A stretch of 64,000 bases of DNA from Moringa oleifera (GCA_021397835.1 JAJFZO010000105.1:872501-936500), one strand, 5' to 3'. Shown: positions 35,969-49,167, numbered from the stretch's first letter. Notes: generated from the sequence alone by a model not told the origin. Numbers and translations are program-made.

Positions 35969-37716
35969 GCTTCGCCACCCACACCGTCGAGTTTGTCTAG
36001 CCACATCTCAGCTCATTATCCCACAATTTCCCTTGTTTCGTTGCCCACGTTTTTCCTGCTGATGAGGCCTTAGATACAGGGGTGTCACGCCTTGCCCGGC
36101 CTGGCTGTCTAGCTCGCTCATTGCTAACGGTCGACGATCGTGTCGTTGATCGCGCAGCGCATCGAGTACGCCTAGGCAAGCCTGGGCATCGGGATCTAGC
36201 CCTACATCCGCCACCTCGAGGGCCTACGATGAAGCACTTCGCATGCTCAAAATCCTCCCAGCAATTTGGCCCTCGCGTAGCATGCATCATCTTTAGTTTC
36301 GTCGCCCACACCACTGAGCTTGTGTAGCCACATCCCATCACATTATCCCACGATTTTTCTTATTTTATTGCCCACTTTTTTCCCACCGATGAGGCCTTGG
36401 CAGCAGAGGTGTCACGTTTTGCGTAGGCTGGCTGTGTGGCTCGCTCATTACTAACAGTCGACGATCGTGTCATCGATCGCGCTGCGTGATGAGTCCGCCT
36501 AGGCAACCCTGGGCGTCGGGATCCAGTCCTGCATTCACCACCTCGAGGGCCTGCGACGAAGCACTCCACATGCTCAAAACCCACCCAGCGATTTGGCCCT
36601 AGCGTAGCATGGATCATCGTTAGCTTCGCCGCCCACACCGTCGAGTTTGGCTAGCCACATCTCAGCTCATTTTCCCATAATTTTCCTTGTTTCGTTGCCC
36701 ATATTTTTCCCACCGATGAGGCCTTAGATACAGGGGTGTCACACCTTGCCCAGGCTGGCTGTCTAGGTCGCTTGTTGCTAACGACCGACGATCGTGTCGT
36801 CGATCGCGCTGCGCAACGAGTTTGCCTAGGCAAGCCTGAGCGTTGGGATCCAGCCCCACGTTTGCCACCTCGAGGGCTTGCGACCAAACACTCCGCATGC
36901 TCAAAATCCACCCAGCGATTTGGCCCTCGCGTAGCATGGACCATCGTTAGCTTCGACACCCACACCGTCGAGTTTTTCTAGCCACATCTCAGCTCATTAT
37001 CCCACTATTTCTCTCGTTTCGTTGCCCACATTTTCCCCACCGATGAGGCCTTAGATACAGGGGTGTCATGCCTTGCCCGGGCTGGCTGTCTAGCTCGCTC
37101 ATTGCTAACGGCCGACGATCGTGTCGTTGATCGCGCAGCGCATCGAGTACGCCGAGGCAAGCCTGGGCATCGGGATCCAGCCCTACATCTGCTACCTCGA
37201 GGGACTGCGACGAAGCACTCCACATGCTCAAAATCCTCCCAGCAATTTGGCCCTCGCATAGCATGCATCATCGTTAGCTTCGTCGTCCACACCGCCGAGC
37301 TTGTGTAGCCACATCCCAGCACATTATCCCACGATTTTTCTTATTTTATTGCCCACGTTTTTTCCACCGACGAGGCCTTGGCAGCAGAGGTGTCACACTT
37401 TGCCCAGGCTGGCCGTGTGGCTCACTCATTACTAACGACCGACGATCGTGTCGTCGATCACGCTGGGTAATGAGTCCGCCTGGGCAACCCTAGCCATCGG
37501 GATCCAGTCCCGCATTCGCCGCCTCGAGGGCCTGCGACGAAGCACTCCACATGCTCAAAATCCGCCCAGTGATTTGGCCCTCGCGTAGCATGGATCATCG
37601 TTAGCTTCACCGCCCACACCGTCGAGTTTGTCTAGCCACATCTCAGCTCATTATCCCACAATTTCCCTCGTTTCGTTGCCAATGTTTTTTCCACCGATGA
37701 GGCCGTAGATACAAGG

Positions 37717-38044
37717 GTGTCACGCCTTGCCCAGGCTGGCTGTCTAGCTCGCTCATTGCTAACGGTCGACGATCGTGTCGTCAATCGCGCTGCGTAATAA
37801 GGCCACCTCGGTAACCCTGAGCGTTGGGATCCAGCCCCGCATTTAACGCCTCGAGGGCCTGCGACGAAGAACTCCGCATGCTCAAAATCTGCCCAGCGAT
37901 TTGGCCCACGCGTAGCATGGATTTTCATTAGCTTCGCCGCCCACACCGTCGAGTTTGTCTAGCCACATCTCAGCTCATTATCCCACAATTTCCCTCGTTT
38001 CGTTGCCCATGTTTTTCCCACCGATGAGGCCTTAGATATAGGGG
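37717..38044 (+). repeat. Representative X monomer
   Basis: Marked by gtcgtcaatcgcgctgcg, taataaggccacctcggtaa, ccccgcatttaacgcctcg and gaagaactccgcatg. Found at about 22062, 24342, 25324, 37717, 47213 and 48513, always after a C monomer. Confidence 0.85.
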
Positions 38045-38368
38045 TGTCACGCCTTGCCTAGGCTGGCTGTCTAGCTCGCTCATTGCTAACGGCTGACGGT
38101 CGTGCCGTCGATCGCTCTGCGTAATGAGTCCGCCTAGGTAACCCTAGGTGTCGAGATCCAGCCCCGCATTCACCGCCTCGAGGGCCTGCGACGAAGCACT
38201 CCGCATGCTCAAAATTTGTCCAACGATTTGGCCCTGGTAGCATGGATCATCGTTAGCTTCGCCGCCCACACCGTCGAGTTTGTCTAGCCATATCTCAGCT
38301 CATTATCCCACAATTTCCCTCGTTTCGTTGCCCACATATTTCCCACCGATGAGGCCTTAGATACAGGG
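38045..38368 (+). repeat. Representative D monomer
   Basis: Marked by gatataggggtgtcac, cggctgacggtcgtgccg, tcgctctgcgtaatgagtc, gtgtcgagatccagcc and a 2-bp shorter ggccctggtagcatgg for ggccctcgcgtagcatgg. Confidence 0.85.
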
Positions 38369-39022
38369 GTGTCACGCCTTGCCCGGGTTGGCTGTCTAGC
38401 TCGCTCATTGCTAACAGTCGATGATCGTGTCGTTGATTGCGCCGCGCATCGAGTACGCCTAGGCAAGCCTGGGCATCGGGATCCAGCCCTACATCCGCCA
38501 CCTCGAGGGCCTGCGATGAAGCACTCCGCATGCTCAAAATCCTCCCAGCAATTTGGCCCTCGCGTATCATGCATCATCGTTAGCTTCACCGTCCACACCG
38601 TCAAGCTTGTGTAGCCACATCCTAGCACATTATCCCACGATTTTTCTTATTCTATTGCCCAGGTTTTTTCCACCGACGAGGCCTTGGCAGCAGAAGTGTC
38701 ACGCTTTGCCCAAGCTGGTCGTGTGGCTCACTCATTACTAACGGCCGAAGATCGTGTCGTCGATCACGCTGCGTAATGAGTCCGCCTAGGCAACCCTGGG
38801 CATCGGGATCCAGTCCCGCATTCACCGCCTCGAGGGCCTACGACGAAGCACTCCACATGCTCAAAATCCGCCCAGCGATTTGGCCCTCGCGTAGCATGGA
38901 TCATCGTTAGCTTCGCCGCCCACACCATCGAGTTTGTCTAGCCACATCTCAGCTCATTATCCCACAATTTTCCTTGTTTCGTTGCCCACATTTTTCCCAC
39001 CGATGAGGCCTTAGATACAGGG

Positions 39023-41018
39023 GTGTCACCCCTTGCCCAGGCTGGCTGTCTAGGTCACTTGTTGCTAACGGTCGACGATCGTGTCGTTGATCGCGCTGCG
39101 CAACGAGTTTGCCTAGGCAAGCCTGCGCATTGGGATCCAGCCCCACGTTTGCCACCTCGAGGGCTTGCGACCAAGCACTCCGCATGCTCAAAATCCACCC
39201 AGCGATTTGGCCCTCGCGTAGCATGGATCATCGTTAGCTTCGCCACCCACACCGTCGAGTTTGTCTAGCCACATCTCAGCTCATTATCCCACAATTTCCC
39301 TCGTTTCGTTGCCCATATTTTTCCCACCGATGAGGCCTTAGATACAGGGGTGTCACGCCTTGCCCGGGCAGGCTGTCTAGCTCGCTCATTGCTAACGGCC
39401 GACGATCGTGTCGTCGATCGCGCTGCGTGATGAGTCCGCCTAGGCAACCCTGGGCGTCGGGATCCAGTCCTGCATTCACCGCCTCGAGGGCCTACGAGAC
39501 GAAGCACTCCACATGCTCAAAATCCGCCCAGCGATTTGGCCCTCGCGTAGCATGGATCATCGTTACCTTCGTCGCCCACACCATCGAGTTTGTCTAGCCA
39601 CATCGTTAGCAGCACATTTCGAGTTTGTCTAGCCACATCTCAGCTCATTCCCACAATTTCCCTTGTTTCGTTGCCCACATTTTTCCCACCGATGAGGCCT
39701 TAGATACAGGGGTGTCACACCTTGCCCAGGCTGGCTGTCAAGGTCGCTTGTTGCTAGCGGCCGACGATCGTGTCGTCGATCGCGATGCGCAACGAGTTCG
39801 CCTAGGCAAGCCTGAGCGTTGGGATCCAGCCCCACGTTTGCCACCTCGAGGGCTTGCGATCAAGCACTCCGCATGCTCAAAATCCACCCAGCGATTTGAC
39901 CCTCGTGTAGCATGGATCATCGTTAGCTTCGCCACCCACACCGTCGAGTTTGTCTAGCCACATCTCAGCTCATTATCCCACAATTTCCCTCGTTTCGTTG
40001 CCCATGTTTTTTCCACCGATGAGGCCTTAGATAAAGAGGTGTCACGCCTTGCCCGGGCAGGCTGTCTAGCTCGCTCATTGCTAACGGTCGACGATCATGT
40101 CGTCGATCGCGCTGCGTGATGAGTCCGCCTAGGCAACCCTGGGCGTCGGGATCCAGTCCTGCATTCACCGCCTCGAGGGCCTACGACGAAGCACTCCACA
40201 TGCTCAAAATCTGCCCAGCGATTTGGCCCTCGCGTAGCATGGGTCATCGTTACCTTCGTCGCCCACACTATCGAGTTTGTCTAGCCACATCTCAGCTCAT
40301 TTTTCCACAATTTCCCTTGTTTCGTTGCCCACATTTTTCCCACCGATGAGGCCTTAGATACAGGGGTGTCACACCTTGCCCAGGCTGGCTGTCAAGGTCG
40401 CTTGTTGCTAACGGCCGACGATCGTGTCGTCGATCGCGCTGCGCAACGAGTTCGCCTAGGCAAGCCTGAGCGTTGGGATCCAGCCCCACGTTTGCCACCT
40501 CGAGGGCTTGCGACCAAACACTCCGCATGCTCAAAATCCACCCAGCGATTTGGCCCTCGCGTAGCATGGATCATCGTTAGCTTCGCCACCCACACCGTCG
40601 AGTTTGTCTAGCCACATCTCAGCTCATTATCCCACAATTTCCCTCGTTTCGTTGCCCATATTTTTCCCACCGATGAGGCCTTAGATACAGGGGTGTCACG
40701 CCTTGCCGGGCAGGCTGTCTAGCTCGCTCATTGCTAACGGCCGACGATCGTGTCGTCGATCGCGATGCGCAACGAGTTCGCCTAGGCAAGCCTGAGCGTT
40801 GGGATCCAGCCCCACGTTTGCCACCTCGAGGGCTTGCGACCAAACACTCCGCATGCTCAAAATCCACCCAGCGATTTGGCCCTCGCGTAGCATGGATCAT
40901 CGTTAGCTTCGCCACCCACACCGTCGAGTTTGTCTAGCCACATCTCCGCTCATTATCCCACAATTTCCCTCGTTTCGTTGCCCACATTTTTCCCATCGAT
41001 AAGGCCTTAGATACAGGG
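39023..41018 (+). repeat. Alternating A and C2 stretch
   Basis: Monomers at 39023 A, 39350 C2, 39711 A, 40039 C2, 40366 A and 40693 A. The junction at 39590-39650 is irregular: after gtctagccacat come tcgttagcagcacatttcg and then a second gagtttgtctagccacat, adding about 34 bp. The A-C2-A order relates this stretch to the six-monomer unit at 7362-13240, and gctgtcaaggtcg occurs in the A at 39711 and at 40366. Confidence 0.83.
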
Positions 41019-44000
41019 GTGTCACGCCTTGCCCGGGCTGGCTGTCTAGCTCGCTCATTGCTGAAGGTCGACGATCATGTCGTTGATCGCGCAGCGCATC
41101 GAGTACGCCCAGGCAAGCCTGGGCATCGGGATCTAGCCCTACATCCGCCACCTCGAGGGCCTGCGACGAAGCACTCCGCATGCTCAAAATCCTCCCAGCA
41201 ATTTGGCCCTCGCGTAGCATGCATCATCGTTAGTTTCGCCGCTCACACCGTCGAGCTTGTGTAGCCACCTCCCAGCACATTATCCCACGATTTTTCTTAT
41301 TTTATTGCCCACTTTTTTCCCACCGATGTGGCCTTGGCAGCAGAGGTGTCACGCTTTGCCTAGGTTGGCCGTGTGGCTCGCTCATTACTAACGGTCGACG
41401 ATCGTGTCGTCGATCGCGCTGCGTGATGAGTCCGCCTAGGAAACCCTGGGCGTCGGCATCCAGTCCTGCATTCACCGCCTCGAGGGCCTGCGACGAAGCA
41501 CTCCACATGCTCAAAATCCGCCAGCGATTTGGCCCTCGCGTAGCATGGATCATCGTTAGCTTCGCCGCCCACACCATCGAGTTTGTCTAGCCACATCTCA
41601 GCTCATTATCCCACAATTTCCGTTGTTTCGTTGCCCACATTTTTCCCACCGATGAGGCCTTAGATACAGGGGTGTCACGCCTTGCCTAGGCTGGCTGTCT
41701 AGGTCGCTTGCTGCTAACGGCCGACGATCGTGTCGCCGATCGCGCTGCGCAATGAGTTCGCCTAGGCAAGCCTGAGCGTTGGGATCCGGCCCCACGTTTA
41801 CCACCTCGAGGGCTTGCGACCAAGCACTCCGCATGCTCAAAATCCACCCAGCGATTTGGCCCTCGTGTAGCATGGATCATCGTTAGCTTCGCCACCCACA
41901 TCGTCGAGTTTGTCTAGCCACATCTCAGCTCATTATCCCACAATTTTCCTCGTTTCGTTGCCCATATTTTTCCCACCAATGAGGCCTTAGATACAGGGGT
42001 GTCACGCCTTGCCCAAGCTGGCTGTCTAGGTCGCTTGTTGCTAACGGCCGACGATCGTGTCGTCGGTCGCGCTGCGCAACGGGTTCGCCTAGGCAAGCCT
42101 AAGCGTTGGAATCCAGCCCCACGTTTGCCACCTCGAGGGCTTGCGACCAAACACTCCGCATGCTCAAAATCCACCCAGCGATTTGGCCCTCGCGTAGCAT
42201 GGATCATCGTTAGCTTCGCCACCCACACCGTCGAGTTTGTCTAGCCACATCTCAGCTCATTATCCCACAATTTCGCTCGTTTCGTTGCCCACGTTTTTCC
42301 TGCTGATGAGGCCTTATATACAGGGGTGTCACGCCTTGCCCGGCCTAGCTGTCTAGCTCGCTCATTGCTAACGGTCGACGATCGTGTCGTTGATCGCGCA
42401 GCGCATCGAGTTCGCCTAGGCAAGCCTGGGCATCGGGATCTAGCCCTACATCCGCCACCTCGAGGGCCTGCGACGAAGCACTCCGCATGCTCAAAATCCT
42501 CCCAGCAATTTGGCCCTCGCGTAGCATGCATCATCGTTAGTTTCGCCGCTCACACCGTCGAGCTTGTGTAGCCACCTCCCAGCACATTATCCCACGATTT
42601 TTCTTATTTTATTGCCCACTTTTTTCCCACCGATGTGGCCTTGGCAGCAGAGGTGTCACGCTTTGCCTAGGTTGGTCGTGTGGCTCGCTCATTACTAACG
42701 GTCGACGATCGTGTCGTCGATCGGGCTGCGAGATGAGTCCGCCTAGGAAACCCTGGGCGTCGGCATCCAGTCCTGCATTCACCGCCTCGAGGGCCTGCGA
42801 CGAAGAACTCCACATGCTCAAAATCCGCTCAGCGATTTGGGCCTCGCGTAGCATGGATCGTCGTTAGCTTCGCCGCCCACACCATCGAGTTTGTCTAGCC
42901 ACATCTCAGCTCATTATCCCACAATTTCCCTCGTTTCGTTGCCCACATTTTTCCCACCGATGAGGCCTTAGATACAGGGGTGTCACGCCTTGCCCAGGCT
43001 GGCTGTCTAGGTCGCTTGTTGCTAACGGCCGACGATCTTGTCGTCGATCACGCTGCGCAACGAGTTCGCCTAGGCAAGCCTGAGCGTTGGTATCCAGCCC
43101 CACGTTTACCACCTCGAGGGCTTGCGACCAAACACTCCGCATGCTCAAAATCCACCCAGCGATTTGGCCCTCGCGTAGCATGGATCATCGTTAGCTTCAC
43201 CACCCACACCGACGAGTTTGTCTAGCCACATCTCAGCTCATTATCCCACTATTTCTCTCGTTTCGTTGCCCACATTTTTCCCACCGATGAGGCCTTAGAT
43301 ACAGGGGTGTCACGCCTTGCCCGGGCTGGCTGTCTAGCTCGCTCATTGCTAACGGCCGACGATCGTGTCGTCGATTGTGCAGCGCATCGAGTACGTCTAG
43401 GCAAGCCTGGGCATCGGGATCCAGCCCTACATCCGTCACCTCGAGGACCTGCAACGAAGCACTCCGCATGCTCAAAATCGTCCCAGCAATTTGGCCCTCG
43501 CGTAGCATGCATCATAGTTAGCTTCGCCGCCCACGCCGTCGAGCATGTGTAGCCACATCCTGGCACATTATCCCACGATTTTTCTTATTTTATTGCCCAC
43601 GTTTTTCCCACCGATGAGGCCTTGGCAGCACAGGTGTCACGCTTTGCCCAGGCTGGCCGTGTGGCTCGCTGATTACTAACGGCCGACGATTGTGTTGTCG
43701 ATCGCGCTGCGCAATGAGTTCGCCTAGGCAAGTCTGAGCGTTGGGATCCAGCCCCACGTTTGCCGCCTCGAGGGCTTGCGACCAAGCACTCCGCATGCTC
43801 AAAATCTGCCCAGCGATTTGGCCCTCGCGTAGCATGGATTATCATTAGCTTCGCCGCCCACACCGTCGAGTTTGTCTAGCCACATCTCAGCTCATTATCC
43901 CACAATTTCCCTCGTTTCGTTGCCCATGTTTTTCTCACCGATGAGGCCTTAGATATAGAGGTGTCACGCCTTGCCTAGGCTGGCTGTCTAGCTCGCTCAT

Positions 44001-45577
44001 TGCTAATGGCTGACGGTGGTGCCGTCGATCGCTCTGCGTAATGAGTCCGCCTAGGCAACCCAGGTGTCGAGATCCAGCCCCGCATTCACCGCCTCGAGGG
44101 CCTGCGACGAAGCACTCCACATGCTCAAAATTCGTCCAGCGATTTGGCCCTGGTAGCAAGGATTATCGTTAGGTCACCGCCCACACCGTCGAGTTTGTCT
44201 AGCCACATCTCTGCTCATTATCCCACAATTTCCCTCGTTTTGTTGCCCACATTTTTCCCACTGATGAGGCCTTAGATACAGGGGTGTCACGCCTTGACCG
44301 GGCTGGCTGTCTAGCTCGCTCATTGCTAACGGCTGACGATCATGTCGTTGATCGCGCAGCGCGTCGAGTACGCCTAGGAAAGCCTGCGCATTGGGATCCA
44401 GCCCTACATCCGCCACCTCGAGGGCCTGCGACGAAGCACTCCACATGCTCAAAATCCTCCCAGCAATTTGGCCCTCGCATAGCATGCATCATCGTTAGCT
44501 TCGTCGCCCACACCGCTGAGCTTGTGTAGCCACATCCCAGCACATTATCCCACGATTTTTCTTATTTTATTGCCCACTTTTTTTCCACCGATGAGGCCTT
44601 GGCAGCATAGGTGTCACGCTTTGCCTAGGCTGGCCGTGTGGCTCGCTCATTACTAACGGTCGACGATCGTGTCGTCGATCGCGCTGCATGATGAGTCCGC
44701 CGAGACAACCCTGGGCGTAGAGGATCCAGTCCTGCATTCACCGCCTCGAGGGCCTGCGACGAAGCACTCCACATGCTCAAAATCCGCCCAGTGATTTGGC
44801 CCACGCGTAGCATGGATCATCGTTAGCTTCGCCGCCCACACCGTCGAGTTTGTCTAGCCACATCTCAGCTCATTATCCCACAATTTCCCTCGTTTCGTAG
44901 CCCATGTTTTTCCCACCGATGAGGCCTTAGATACAGGGGTGTCACGCCTTGCCTAGGCTGGCTATCTAGCTCGCTCATTGCTAACGGCTGACGGTAGTGC
45001 CGTCGATCGCTCTGCCTAATGAGTCCGCCTAGGCAACCCTAGGTGTCGAGATCCAGCCCCGCATTCACCGCCTCGAGGGCCTGCGACCAAGCACTCCGCA
45101 TGCTCAAAATCCACCCAGCGATTTGGCCCTAGTAGCATGGATCATCGTTAGCTTCGCCACCCACACTGTCGAGTTTGTTTAGCCACATCTCAGCTCATTA
45201 TCCCACAATTTCCCTCGTTTCGTTGCCCACATTTTTCCCACCGATGAGGCCTTAGATACAAGGGTGTCATGCCTTGCCCGGGTTGGCTGTCTAGCTCGCT
45301 CATTGCTGACGGCCAACAATCGTGTCATCAATTGCTCTGCGTAATGAGCCCGCCTAGGTAACCCTGGGTGTCGAGATCCAGCCCCGCATTCACCACCTCG
45401 AGGGCCTGCGACGAAGCACTCCGCATGCCCAGCGATTTGGCCCTGGTAGCATGGATCTTCGTTAGCTTCGCCGCCCATACCGTCGAGTTTGTCTAGCCAC
45501 ATCTCAGCTCATTATCCCACAATTTCGCTCGTTTCGTTGCCCACGTTTTTCCTGCTGATGAGGCCTTATATACAGGG
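41019..45577 (+). repeat. Mixed stretch with a four-monomer tandem duplication
   Basis: Monomers 41019 B, 41346 C, 41672 A, 41999 A, 42326 B, 42653 C, 42980 A, 43307 B, 43634 A', 43961 D, 44284 B, 44611 C, 44938 D and 45263 D. The B/C pair at 41019 and that at 42326 share agccacctcccagcac (near 41264 and 42571) and gcatccagtcctg, and are 1,307 bp apart. The D at 45263 has lost about 16 bp at gcatgcccagcgattt near 45424. Confidence 0.82.
43634..43960 (+). repeat. Representative A' monomer (C/A chimera)
   Basis: The 5' part is C-like (gcagcacaggtgtcacgctt, gccgtgtggctcgctgatta); after cgattgtgttgtcgatcg it continues as A (gcaatgagttcgcctaggc, gagcgttgggatccagc). A' follows a B monomer in every copy traced (15203, 16510, 27589, 30856, 32487, 43634). 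Confidence 0.83.
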
Positions 45578-48191
45578 GTGTCACGCCTTGCCCGGCCTGG
45601 CTGTCTAGCTCGCTCAGTGCTAACGGTCGACGATCGTGTCGTTGATCGCGCAGCGCATCGAGTACGCCAAGGCAAGCCTGGGCATCGGGATCCAGCCCTA
45701 CATCCGCCACCTCGAGGGCGTACGATGAAGCACTTCGCATGCTCAAAATCCTCCCAGCAATTTGGCCCTCGCATAGCATGCATCATCTTTAGTTTCGTCG
45801 CCCACACCGCTGAGCTTGTGTAGCCACATCCCAGCACATTATCCCACGATTTTTCTTATTTTATTGCCCACTTTTTTCCCACCGATGAGGCCTTGGCAGC
45901 AGAGGTGTCACGCTTTGCCTAGGCTGGCCGTGTGGCTCGCTCATTACTAATAGTCGACGATCGTGTCATCGATCGCGCTACGTGATGAGTCCGCCTAGGC
46001 AACCCTGGGCGTCGGGATCCAGTCCTGCATTCACCGCCTTGAGGGCCTGCGACGAAGCACTCCACATGCTCAAAATCCACCCAGCGATTTGGCCCTCGCG
46101 TAGCATGGATCATTGTTAGCTTCGCCGCCCACACCGTCGAGTTTGTCTAGCCACATCTTAGCTCATTTTCCCACAATTTTCCTTGTTTCGTTGCCCACAT
46201 TTTTCCCACCGATGAGGCCTTAGATACAGGGGTGTCACTCCTTGCCCAGGCTGGCTGTCTAGGTCGCTTGTTGCTAACGGCCGATGATCGTGTCGTCGAT
46301 CGCGCTGCGTAACGAGTTTGCCTAGGCAAGGCTGAGCGTTAGGATCCAGCCCCACGTTTGCCACCTCGAGGTCTTGCGACCAAACACTCCGCATGCTCAA
46401 AATCCACCCAGCGATTTGGCCCTCGCGTAGCATGGATCATCGTTAGCTTCGCCACCCACACCGTCGAGTTTGTCTAGCCACATCTCAGCTCATTATCCCA
46501 CTATTTCCCTCGTTTCGTTGCCCACATTTTTCCCACCGATGAGGCCTTAGATACAGGGGTGTCACGCCTTGCCCGGGCTGGCTGTCTAGCTCGTTCATTG
46601 CTAACGGCCGACGATCGTGTCGTTGATCGCGCAGCGCATCGAGTACGCCTAGGCAAGCCTGGGCATCGGGATCCAGCCCTACATCTGCTACCTCGAGGGA
46701 CTGCGATGAAGCACTCCACATGCTCAAAATCCTCCCAGCAATTTGGCCCTCGTATAGCATGCATCATCGTTAGCTTCGTCGTCCATACCGCCGAGCTTGT
46801 GTAGCCACATCCCAGCACATTATCCCACGATTTTTCTTTTTTTATTGCCCACGTATTTTCCACCGACGAGGCCTTGGCAGCAGAGGTGTCACACTTTGCC
46901 CAGGCTGGCCATGTGGCTCACTCATTACTAACGACCGACGATCGTGTCGTCGATCACGCTGGGTAATGAGTCCGCCTGGGCAACCCTAGCCATCGGGATC
47001 CAGTCCCGCATTCGCCGCCTCGAGGGCCTGCGACGAAGCACTCCACATGCTCAAAATCCGCCCAGTGATTTGGCCCTCGCGTAGCATGGATCATCGTTAG
47101 CTTCACCGCCCACACCGTCGAGTTTGTCTAGCCACATCTCAGCTCATTATCCCACAATTTCCCTCGTTTCGTTGCCAATGTTTTTTCCACCGATGAGGCC
47201 GTAGATACAGGGGTGTCACGCCTTGCCCAGGCTGGCTGTCTAGCTCGCTCATTGCTAACGGTCGACGATCATGTCATCAATCGCGCTGCGTAATAAGGCC
47301 GCCTCGGTAACCCTGAGCGTTGGGATCCAGCCCCGCATTTAACGCCTCGAGGGCCTGCGACGAAGAACTCCGCATGCTCAAAATCCGCTCAGCAATTTGG
47401 CCCACGCGTAGCATGGATTATCATTAGCTTCGCCGCCCACACCATCGAGTTTGTCTAGCCACATCTCAGCTCATTATCCCACAATTTTCCTCGTGTCGTT
47501 GCCCATGTTTTTTCCACTGATGAGGCCTTAGATATAGGGGTGTCACGCCTTGCCTAGGCTGGCTGTCTAGCTCGCTCATTGCTAACGGCTGACGGTCGTG
47601 CCGTCGATCGCATTGCGTAATGAGTCCGCCTAGGTAACCCTAGGTGTCGAGATCCAGCCCCGCATTCACCGCCTCGAGGGCCTGCGACGAAGCACTCCGC
47701 ATGCTCAAAATTCGCCCAACAATTTGGCCCTGGTAGCATGGATCATCGTTAGCTTCGCCGCCCACACCGTCGAGTTTGTCTAGCCACATCTCAGCTCATT
47801 ATCCCACAATTTCTCTCGTTTCGTTGCCCACATTTTTCCCACCGATGAGGCCTTAGATACAAGGGTGTCACGCCTTACCCGGGTTGGCTGTCTAGCTCGC
47901 TCATTGCTAACAGTCGATGATCGTGTCGTCGATTGCGCAGCGCATCGAGTACTCCTAGGCAAGCCTGGGCATCGGGATCCAGCCCTACATCCGCCACCTC
48001 GAGGGCCTACGATGAAGCACTTCGCATGCTCAAAATCATCCCAGCAATTTGGCCCTCGCGTAGCATGCATCATCTTTAGTTTCGTCGCCCACACCGCTGA
48101 GCTTGTGTAGCCACATCCCAGCACATTATCCCATGATTTTTCTTATTCTATTGCCCAGGTTTTTTCCACCGACGAGGCCTTGGCAGCAGAA
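45578..48191 (+). repeat. Eight-monomer block, copy 4
   Basis: Order B, C, A, B, C, X, D, B' with anchors 45578, 45905, 46232, 46559, 46886, 47213, 47540, 47865. The span from first B to B' is 2,287 bp, identical to the copies at 20427 and 36082. Markers cctagccatcgg (near 46987) and ataaggccgcctcgg (near 47292) are present. The first B has tatatacaggggtgtcac and gctcagtgctaac, shared only with 61266 among blocks I compared. Confidence 0.9.
46559..46885 (+). repeat. Representative B monomer
   Basis: Marked by gtgtcgttgatcgcgcagcg, catcgagtacgcc, gcctgggcatcgggatcc, gccctacatc, aatcctcccagcaatttgg, agcatgcatcatc, gagcttgtgtagccacatcc and cagcacattatcc. Its usual 3' linker is the T-rich cgatttttcttattttattg form. 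Confidence 0.87.
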
Positions 48192-49167
48192 GTGTCACAC
48201 TTTGCCCAGGCTGGTCGTGTGGCTCACTCATTACTAACGGCCGACGATCGTGTCGTCGATCACGCTGCGTAATGAGTCCGCCTAGGCAACCCTGGGCATC
48301 GGGATCCAGTCTCGGCCGCCTCGAGGGCCTGTGACGAAGCACTCCACATGCTCAAAATCCGCCCAGTGATTTAGCCCTCGCGTAGCATGGATCATCATTA
48401 GCTTCGCCGCCCACACCGTCGAGTTTGTCTAGCCACATCTCAGCTCATTATCCCACAATTTCCCTCGTTTCGTGGCCAATTTTTTTTCCACCGATGAGGC
48501 CTTAGATACAGGGGTGTCACGCCTTGCCCAGGCTGGCTGTCTAGCTCGCTCATTGCTAACGGTCGACGATCGTGTCGTCAATCGCGCTGCGTAATGAGGC
48601 CGCCTCGGTAACCTTGGGCGTTGGGATCCAGCCCCGCATTTAACGCCTCGAGGGCCTGCGACGAAGAACTCCGCATGCTCAAAATCCTCCCAGCGATTTG
48701 GCCCTCTCATAGCATGGATTATCATTAGCTTCATCGCCCACACCGTCGAGTTTGTCTAGCCACATCTCAGCTCATTATCCCACAATTTCCCTCGTTTCGT
48801 TGCCCATGTTTTTCCCCCCGATGGGGCCTTAGATACAGGGGTGTCACGCTTTGCCCGGGCTGGCTGTCTAGCTCGCACATTGCTAACGGCCGACGATCGT
48901 ATAGTCGATCGCGCAATGCATCGAGTATGCCAAGGCAAGCCTGGGCATCGGGATCCAACCCTACATCCGCCACCTCGAGGGCCTGCGATGAAGCACTCCG
49001 CATGCTCAAAATCGTCCCAGCAATTTGGCCCTCGCGTAGCATGCATCATCGTTAGCTTCACCGCCCACACCGTCGAGCCTGTGTAGCCACATCCCAGCAC
49101 ATTATCCCACGATTTTTCTTATTCTATTGCCCACGTTTTTTCCACCGACGAGGCCTTGGCAGCAGAG

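Larger units (their letters stand above)
36082..38695 (+). repeat. Eight-monomer block, copy 3
   Basis: Order B, C, A, B, C, X, D, B' with anchors 36082, 36409, 36736, 37063, 37390, 37717, 38045, 38369. Each monomer aligns with its partner 15,655 bp to the left. The marker cctagccatcgg is near 37491; the X monomer has ataaggccacctcgg in place of ataaggccgcctcgg. Confidence 0.9.
32842..39022 (+). repeat. Large segmental duplication, copy 2
   Basis: Monomers 32842 B, 33169 C, 33497 A, 33824 B, 34151 C, 34479 D, 34803 B, 35131 C, 35459 chimera, 35764 D, 36082 B, 36409 C, 36736 A, 37063 B, 37390 C, 37717 X, 38045 D, 38369 B', 38696 C. It corresponds monomer by monomer to 17161-23367, except at the third pair. 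The two halves are at slightly different offsets (15,682 and 15,655 bp) because of small deletions at 35.6-35.9 kb. Confidence 0.88.
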
